Assembly (NCBI GenBank): GCA_039619475.1
Contig: CM077116.1
Coordinates: 252,016,440 to 252,080,439 of the forward strand
Direction of reading: 5' to 3'
Source: Icerya purchasi
Taxonomy: Eukaryota > Arthropoda > Insecta > Hemiptera > Monophlebidae
DNA: 64,000 nucleotides
Shown: positions 57,549 through 64,000 of the stretch, piece by piece
Position numbering within the stretch: the first letter of the stretch is position 1
Layout of the letters: each line of letters starts with the position of its first letter
Position numbers and translations under genes: made by a program
The notes under the pieces: model-generated
Database searches by the model: none
What the model was told of the DNA's origin: nothing
Seen by the model: only the letters and a program-made list of their open reading frames with translations

Positions 57549-58539
57549 CATAAAAAAATTGCAAAGTAAAGTTTTTTCATTCCTTTATACCAGAAGTGCA
57601 CATTTAATTTTCATGTTCGCATTAGTTCATTTTTTATTAAGTTCATGTTCAGTGTTCCCATAAAGCCATCTTTTCAAATCTTAATAATATAGATCTCTTT
57701 CTTAATAACCTTCACATCTGGTGTTGTCTTTTAAAGTTAAAAAATTAATCTTTGGTTCACGGCTAGATTTAATATTATAAGAATCTAATTTTATGCGCTA
57801 TACAAATTTTTGTTTAAACTACTAATTAAATAATTTTAATTATAGTAATTGAGTCTGTTCATTAGAACAAGTACATATTGTTTAAATAGATTTTAAATTT
57901 TCATTGCTTTATTATTATTTAAAAAAAGAATAGTATACTATTTTATTTAATTTAATGAATTATTTTAAAACGAAAATAAAAAAACTAGCAAGTTTTTTTC
58001 AAAAATATGGAATTTTTATATAAATTTTGTCAGAAAGACTTAATAACTTTCGTTTTTAATTATTATTAACATACCAGTTATATAAATTTCCACATATATT
58101 TAAAAAATTCATAGTTTTTTTTTTTATGTTGTGTAATTATTATTGATAAAAAAATTAACTAAGCCTAAAACTAATACATGAGTCCCAGAATGATGTTTAA
58201 GACAAAAGTAATTAATCGATTACTTTTGAAATTTAAGAATATAATATAGTTTTTGTAAAATTATAAAACCAATATCTATACAAAAATTAATTATACATTT
58301 AATAAATATACAAGCAAAAAAAACAAAAAAAGACTCCAGACACAAAAAAAAAAAAACAGTGCTGAGGAAGCCTTAATAATTAAAAAAAGTTTCGTCACAT
58401 AAAAAATTAATGTTGCTTTTAATTCATTGCTTCTAGTACATTATTTTAAACGTTTTAAATCTGTATTGTATTTCAAATCAATATTAAACAAATACTTAAT
58501 ATAATTTTTGTTATATAATACTGAATTATTTTTCTTCAG

Positions 58540-60883
58540 CCTTGTTTGGAATGTAGCACTTCTCAAAGTCCAGTAATGCCAACTTCAGTTTATTCAGTTG
58601 ATCCACCCACAACTAATGCGGAAATGATTCAACCAATAACTTGTGATAGTTTAAGTGATATCCATCCATATGATGTAGCTTTGTTCTTAAATACAGAATT
58701 AAAAACAAATGCGTATGAAACATTTAAGTCCATATGGACTCCTCCAGAAAAATATAAATTTCCAAAGTCTGGAAAAAGAAATCTCCGTTTTCAAAAGCAG
58801 TGGCTAAATATTTTCAATTGGTTAGCTTACTCAAAGAAAGAGGATGCAGCTCTTTGTAAGGCATGTATACTAACAAAAAAAAAAAAAAAGAAGCTGGTAT
58901 AGGTTGCCAGTTTCTTAAAAGTTTAGTAAATGAACCATATCGAAATTGGAAGAAAGCTCTGGAATATTTTGCAAATCACGAAGCAACTGTGTATCATAAA
59001 AATAGCCTCATAGAATTGGAAAATATTAGAAAAGTTGTTGAAGGACAAGCAATTTCCATTGATGTACAGTTAAATAACAAAAAAAAAAAAAAAAAAAAGA
59101 TGATAGAAGAAAACAAAAAAAAACTGCAAGTTATTGTGGAAACTATTAAACTTTGTGGACAACAAGGTTTAGCTTTGAGAGGTTCAAAGGAAAGTGGTCG
59201 AATAACAGAATTTACTGCTATCAATGATGGAAATTTTCAAGCTCTCTTACGTTTTCGTGCACTCTCTGATGAACTTCTAAAAGAACATTTAGAATCTTCA
59301 ACAAAGAATGCAATGTACACAAGTAACAATATTCAAAACGAGATCATTTCAATTTTCCAAAAAAAAAATTCTGAAAAATTTAGTACAAAAAATCAATGAA
59401 TCTAGAGAGCTTTTTCTGTACTAGCTGATGAAACAACAGATATTTCCTGTACAGAGCAGCTCTCAGTTTGTGCACGTTACATAGAAAAAGAAGAAGAAAA
59501 ACATATCATTAAAGAAGATTTTATTGGGTTCGCACCTGTAACTGATTGTGCTGGTAAATCATTGGCCTTTACTATTATAAAATACCTTCAAGAAAGTGGA
59601 ATTAATACAACATATTTGTATGGCCAGGGATATGATGGTGCAGCTGCAATGAGTGGAATATTCCATGGGGTTCAAGCTTACATTCGAGCAGACTTTCCAT
59701 TGGCATTATACGTACATTGTGCTTCACATTGTTTAAATCTAGCTTTAAGTTCTGCAAGCAATATACCAGCTATTAGAAATTGTTTAGGAACAATCGAGGC
59801 AATTTATAATTTTTTTTAATAGTCCCAAACGGAAGTCAGTGTTACAAGAAGTTTTATCCGAAATTTTACCTGAAGTGAAATACTCAAAACTCAAAAAATA
59901 TTGTTCAACTAGGTGGGTGGAACAACATCAAAGCATAATGGTTTACTATGAACTACAGGATGGTGTGTTAGAAGCGCTAAATAGAATTTCTCAAACACGA
60001 AATTCAAAGAAAGCAACCGCGAAGCCTTTCAACTAACATGTGCAATTAAAAATTGTACATTTCAGTTCAGTTGCCACATCTTACTAACTTGCCACGCGGT
60101 AACATCACCTTTAAGTGTTATATTACAGAATGAAGAACTAAAACTAAGTGAAGCTGCGCATCTTGCTAATGATGCCTTAACTGAACTAAAATGTATGAGA
60201 AATTCTGCAGACAATGAATTTAAAAAAACTATATGAAAAAGCAAAATCACGAATGGAAGCTGCAGAAATCGTTATTAATGTGCCCCCGGTTGTAGTTCGG
60301 AAACGACAATATAGAAGTAACATTCAAGTGAATTCACCAGAAAATTATTACAGAATTTCTATTTTTATACCATTTCTGGATGAACTGATTACTCACATTG
60401 AAGCTAAATTTAGTCAAGACAAAAACTACCTTGGAAACTTTGATTGCTTATTAACCCGAAGTCAGCCTAATTTTAATGAAGCAAGTTGCCGCGATCTTTT
60501 TTGAAACTTATGAATCGCTGATTGAAACATTCAGTGAAGTTACGCTTCATTACAGAAGTGAAGATGTGGCGAAAAAGAATGAAAGAAACACTTGAAGGAA
60601 AATATGGGATATCTGTCATGTAAAACAGATGTTTGTAGTGGTAATAAAGCATTTTCTAGTGTGTGTAGATACACTACTGAAAATTTTAGCTGTGTTGCCT
60701 GTTACAACAGCTACAGCCGAGAGATCATTTTCAACGCTACGACCACTTAAAAATTATCTAAGAAATTCAATGTCTGATGAACGACTAAATGGCCTTGCTT
60801 TATTAAATATTCATATTGATATTTCTACTGAAGACGTAGTAAATGAATTTGCAAATTCAAAACGAAAAATACTATTAAGCTAA
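58540..60883 (+). pseudogene. hAT 2 transposase, main exon (broken)
   Basis: After the acceptor, PCLECSTSQSP begins the protein. In order: a TTF-type zinc-finger region (YKFPKSGKRNLRFQKQWLNI, then WLAYSKKEDAALCKACI), a NWKKALEYFANHEATVYHKN block, CGQQGLALRG, FSVLADETTDISCTEQLSVC (first catalytic region DETtDis), YLYGQGYDGAAAMSG (GqgYDgAa.Msg), YVHCASHCLNLALSSA, CSTRWVEQHQ and the C-terminal dimerisation block VTTATAERSFSTLRPLKNYL. Adjacent pieces are offset by frameshifts. Two come at A runs within the coding sequence (58875-58889 and 59081-59098); another at a T run (59813-59817). It would have encoded a cut-and-paste DNA transposase of roughly 700 residues. It is now inactive. Confidence 0.9.
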
Positions 60884-61498
60884 TTTGTCATAATAATTTT
60901 GGATTTGCAATTTTTTTTGATAAATTTGATGTAGACATAAAAAATGAAGTTTTCAAACCTGCGTATATTTCTTTCTTTTGTTATTTCACTAGATAAGTTT
61001 TTGTTTTTTTTAAAATCTAGTCTGGGTAAGTATGTTTATTTTAATTTTTTAAATAATTTTTTATAAAAAATGTTTTTCTTTTCTTGCCTTATTTACTTAA
61101 GATCTACATATCTTTCAGTTAGCTTTTGATTTTAATTATTCCCATTGTAGATGTTGAATTCTTAACTTCTTAAAATTTCCCCCCGTATATTCTTAAATAT
61201 CTTATTTTTTATAACATTCTGTTTTAAATGTTTAGTTTGTATTATTTTAAAATCTGTTCCATATATTTAGGTAGTTCATTAATATTTTATGTGTAACTTG
61301 TCATTATAATTAATAACATATGTAATTTTTATAAATATAAGGAAGTTCATTTATGTAAACTATTAATATATAAATCAAAATAGTGAAAATTATTATTATT
61401 ATGAATATTAGTAAAAAATGTATTATTATGTTTAAAATAAACATGTGAAGAAAATTTTTGACCCCCCCCCCCATTTCATAATTCTGGGCACGGCCTTG
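60884..61498. other. 3' region of hAT 2
   Basis: AT-rich untranslated DNA, ending with the C-run and terminal repeat at about 61460-61498. No genes. Confidence 0.6.
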
Positions 61499-62566
61499 AT
61501 GGTGCTCCAAGTATGAGAAGAAAAACTGTTGGGATTTGTAAAACTAATGGAAAATGAACTTGGCCGCTCACTTTTATCGTTCCATTGTATCATACATGAA
61601 AACAATTTATTCGCAAAGGCGTCTACGCAACAACTTAAGGATGTAATGGAAAAGGTTGTTCAGATCGTAAACATGATAGCGCGATCAGCATTAATACACA
61701 GGCGCTTTAAAGTTTTTTTGGAGAAAATTGAATCAAAATACGGAGATTTGTTGTTACATTCTGAAATACGATAGTGTTAAGTCGAGGCAAAGTTCTTAAT
61801 AGATTTGTAGAGTGTTTTGATGATATACAAATATTTCTTCACGAAATCGGTGAAAATGATCTCGAACTCCATGATAAACGATGGCTTTTAAGACTTTTGT
61901 TCTTAACAGACATAATGAACCGTTATAATGATTTCAACCTACGACCCCAAGGAAATAACCACACAATTTTGAAAATGTATGAGGAATGGAAGAGTATTTG
62001 AAACTGACATAAAAACTAAAAAATTTCATTTCTTTCCCATTTTAAAAAGGGAACATGAAAAAGAAAATATCCATGAAAGCAATCTAAATATGTTCGAAAG
62101 TTGGATTTTCGTCATTAAAAGTGAATATGAAAGTCGGTTTCAAAGTTTCAAGAAGCATGGAGAAATGTTTACATTTATAATAAAGCCCGAGGAAATAGAA
62201 GAAAATGTTTTAAATTTGCAGTATTTTCAATATCTAAAAATTGATTAATTTAGAAATGATTGATTTTAAGAGTTCAACGTTATGGACGGATAAATTTACA
62301 AAATTGCGGAAATATTTAAAAAAAAAAACAAAATCATCTTCTCATGATATTAGGCATCACTTCCTACAAAGTTTTCATCTTTGAAAAAAATTGGCTTTGC
62401 CATTTTGTCCACATTCGGTTCAACTTGTAAATGTGAGCAAATATTTTCACAAATGAAATTTATATTACGCAAGAACAGGGACAGGTTAACTACCGAAAAT
62501 TCAAATGCTCGTATTCGTCTTAAAACGACTAACTATAAACAAGACTTGACTAAATTGACGTCATAA
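61499..62566 (+). pseudogene. hAT 1 transposase, C-terminal half
   Basis: Starts in mid protein with DGAPSMRRKTVG (the 'tDGApsM' catalytic Asp block), right at the end of hAT 2. It continues GFVKLMENELGRSLLSFHCI, IHENNLFAKAS, VVQIVNMIARSALIHRRFKV, KYGDLLLHSEIR, LSRGKVLNRFVECFDDIQIF, WLLRLLFLTDIMNRYNDFNL, and the dimerisation part FGSTCKCEQIFSQMKFILRK then NRDRLTTENSNARIRLKTTN. The order matches GTF2IRD2/ZBED5/EPM2AIP1-like hAT transposases. Several stops and frameshifts. The N-terminal half, including the zinc finger, is missing. Confidence 0.9.
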
Positions 62567-62784
62567 GTTCAACATGAGGGGAGCCATTGATATCGAAGAG
62601 AACGTTTATAAATAAAGTTCATTCAACTATGTTTGTAATTATTTTCTAATAAAATATATCTTATTATTTACTAAAAGACTGTTTTAATACGAAAACATCT
62701 CGTGACCCAAACGTCTCTTCAATACTCACATTTTGGTTGATTTTTACCCGCGGCCAAAAAAGGTTGTCGACTCCTGGAATAAAT

Positions 62785-62890
62785 GATAGTGAAACATATC
62801 AAAATTGTGCTCGGAATTATAATGAGAAAAAAATGAAAACAGGAAAAAATTGAACTATTATCGATGCGGCAACGTGTAAATCATTTCTCG
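62785..62890 (+). pseudogene. Ty3-type gag fragment, right part (zinc-knuckle region)
   Basis: After the hAT duplication, NDSETYQNCARNYNEKKMKT continues the gag reading. In the next frame NYYRCGN resembles the 'CyrCG..nHf' zinc knuckle. It stops at the T run at about 62891, where a minus-strand LINE was inserted. The split of gag by the hAT is inferred from order and the flanking duplication. Confidence 0.5.
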
Positions 62891-63065
62891 TTTTTTTTTT
62901 TTTTTTGTAGACGCGACACCCTGTACCGTGTTTAACTGCTGTGGTACAGTACGAGGATGTGCGGTTTCTTCTTATAGATAACTGCTCATTCTATTAATTC
63001 TAATTAACTGTGTCACAGATGAAATTACCTTAGGGGAATTCTCAAGTGTGTTAGTGACTGTTTTT

Positions 63066-63311
63066 TTATTTATGTATAAAAGGAGGCTGATTGGGTGAAT
63101 GTGCTGGATAGTAACACAGTATGAAGGGGGTTGAGGGAGCAACACCTTGACAACAGAAAGGACAGTTCATATGGGGTAGGGTTCTTTGTAAAATAAAGTT
63201 ATGCGACAAAGCTGTGTGGCCTGTGCATAGGCGGCTAAGGGCGCAGAAATCTCTACAGGAAATGCTTGTTTCGGGCCATTGTGGTTCAATTGAGGGCTTG
63301 ATTAGCCTCAA
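63066..63311 (-). pseudogene. LINE ORF2 C-terminus
   Basis: An 81-codon minus-strand piece with CALSRLCTGHTALSHNFILQ, then RTLPHMNCPFCCQG: the 'lsRlRtGHt.lthgyll....p..CpfC' end of RNase H-bearing LINE proteins, including the final Cys pair. It is separated from the RNase H piece upstream by a frame break. Confidence 0.8.
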
Positions 63312-63364
63312 GAAAGTCTGACATGAGGTCCACGAGGACGTAATGTTATTAAAAATTATGTTTG

Positions 63365-63946
63365 CTAGATAGGGTGGGGGAGGGCTGTTATTAGGTAAGG
63401 GGCAGCATAATACTGCTCGGGCGGACGTATCGATGCGTTCATTTCCAAGAATCTCGGCATGGCTGGGTGCCCATAAAAATGAAATGGAGCGCTCTTTCTT
63501 AATAAGTTCATATAATACCTGCTGGGTTCGAATTGCTGAAGGATGTTTGGTGAGAGGATTATAAATTGTCGATAGCGTCGCGAATGAATAGACACCAACT
63601 GGGGTTTAAGTGGTTCTGCAGAAAGAAAATATTCCAAACAGAAAAATACTCCATTTATTTCAACATTCAGTACCGAACAATTGTCATTCAGCCGAATCCT
63701 TCGGATCACATTGCAGGTTTTAAAGTAGCAGACGGTTGGGAATGAAGTAGCCTCTGGAGTGGCCTTGGCAGCATCCGTGAAGGAAGTGAGGTGGTCGGAG
63801 TATTTTTGAATTGTTGCTGCTGTCAACTGAACAATATTCGGATGCAGGAGTTTATTATACTTCATCAGGGAAAAATCAATATTCATATGGACCCATGGCG
63901 GAATCACGGTGTTAGGTGCTAGATCGGGGAAGGAAATTACGCTCAC
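63365..63946 (-). pseudogene. LINE ORF2 RNase H domain (193-codon open piece)
   Basis: Minus-strand open piece with IPPWVHMNIDFSLMKYNK, then LTSFTDAAKATPEATS (first Asp, 'ytDGSk' decayed), CNVIRRIRLNDNCSVLNVEI (SVf.AE decayed to SVLNVE), SIHSRRYRQFIILSPNILQQ (decayed 'SDS.S.L.al') and FHFYGHPAMPRFLEMNASIR ('f.W.PgH.gi.gNe.AD' decayed). The block order is clear, but most catalytic residues are lost, so the long open frame is not evidence of function. Confidence 0.8.
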
Positions 63947-64000
63947 ATTGTGCTGCGATAGGAGGGGCAGGCCTTCCGGGAGAGAGTCATTAGGGGGGAA

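Larger units (their letters stand above)
56247..61498 (+). mobile_element. hAT transposon 2 (ZMYM1/P52rIPK-like) nested in hAT 1
   Basis: The right end ...ATTTCATAATTCTGGGCACGGCCTTG (to 61498) reads CAAGGCCGTGCCCAGAATTA in reverse complement, followed by a G-run. A diverged left counterpart, CAGTAGCACATGAATAGTGA then CCATGGGGCGGGGG, starts near 56247. No clean 8-bp duplication was found, so the left border is uncertain and a deletion at insertion is likely. It carries a two-exon transposase (56881-60883) and a piggyBac-like MITE in its intron. Confidence 0.6.
55876..62776 (+). mobile_element. hAT transposon 1 (GTF2IRD2/ZBED-like) split by a second hAT
   Basis: The ends CAGGGATCGGCAACC (55876) and GGTTGTCGACTCCTG (to 62776) are imperfect inverted repeats. 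The flanks AAATAAAT (55868-55875) and GAATAAAT (62777-62784) make an 8-bp duplication with one mismatch. Its own transposase survives only from about 61500 to 62566. Most of the rest (about 56247-61498) is a second hAT that replaced the N-terminal part. The flanking sequence on both sides is Ty3-type gag, which identifies the original target. Confidence 0.85.
62891..64000 (-). mobile_element. Minus-strand LINE, 3' part, running off the window
   Basis: The T run at 62891-62906 is the tail of a minus-strand LINE inserted into the gag fragment. A 3' UTR follows, then the ORF2 C-terminus and RNase H domain. The element continues beyond 64000. It appears to be of the same general group as the fragments at 51690-54700. 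Confidence 0.75.

Overview
The window looks like AT-rich nuclear DNA from an arthropod, most likely an insect. It has GT-AG introns, one highly conserved animal gene, many homopolymer and (AT)n runs, and a dense load of jockey-like LINEs, hAT, Tc1/mariner, piggyBac-like, Mutator-like and Ty3-like remnants. No bacterial gene, CRISPR array or rRNA gene was seen. I could not fix the species.

The only host gene I can support is the 3' part of calcineurin regulatory subunit B (CanB), on the plus strand. Its exons are at 21551-21672, 38089-38211 and 42411-42458 (stop). They encode EF-hands 3 and 4 and the C-terminal tail. The 5' exons, with EF-hands 1 and 2, were not found and probably lie upstream of base 1, so bases 1-21550 would be intron. 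The two introns inside the window are about 16.4 kb and 4.2 kb.

Layout. At 187-1728 is a decayed hAT element next to a jockey RT scrap. About 2.1-11 kb is mostly featureless AT-rich DNA with a 20-bp minisatellite (7121-7347) and a 33-bp minisatellite (10508-10680). About 12.4-15.4 kb holds a LINE 3' tail followed by ORF1 and endonuclease remnants of a LINE. About 15.7-20.7 kb holds microsatellite-bounded repeats, two solo-LTR-like insertions, and a LINE RNase H domain that one of the LTRs splits cleanly. At 22.3-26.5 kb is a near-identical palindrome built around a duplicated Tc1-like 3' end; one arm is split by a jockey LINE. At 31.4-31.9 kb is a LINE 3' end. At 33.9-36.0 kb is a hAT (ZBED5/FAM200-like) carrying a nested MITE, followed by a Mutator-like transposase remnant on the minus strand (36.7-37.6 kb).

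Downstream of CanB, 42.5-48.6 kb is mostly unrecognised. A 5'-truncated jockey LINE with a 330-codon open frame and a 12-bp target-site duplication lies at 48651-50248. A pogo-like MITE is at 51032-51390. Minus-strand LINE remnants are at 51.7-54.7 kb and from 62.9 kb to the end. A Ty3-type gag fragment (from about 55.56 kb) is split by a 6.9-kb hAT (55876-62776). That hAT contains a second hAT of ZMYM1/P52rIPK type, whose intron holds a piggyBac-like MITE. Almost all the mobile-element genes are broken. What is left is mainly a readable record of which element landed in which.
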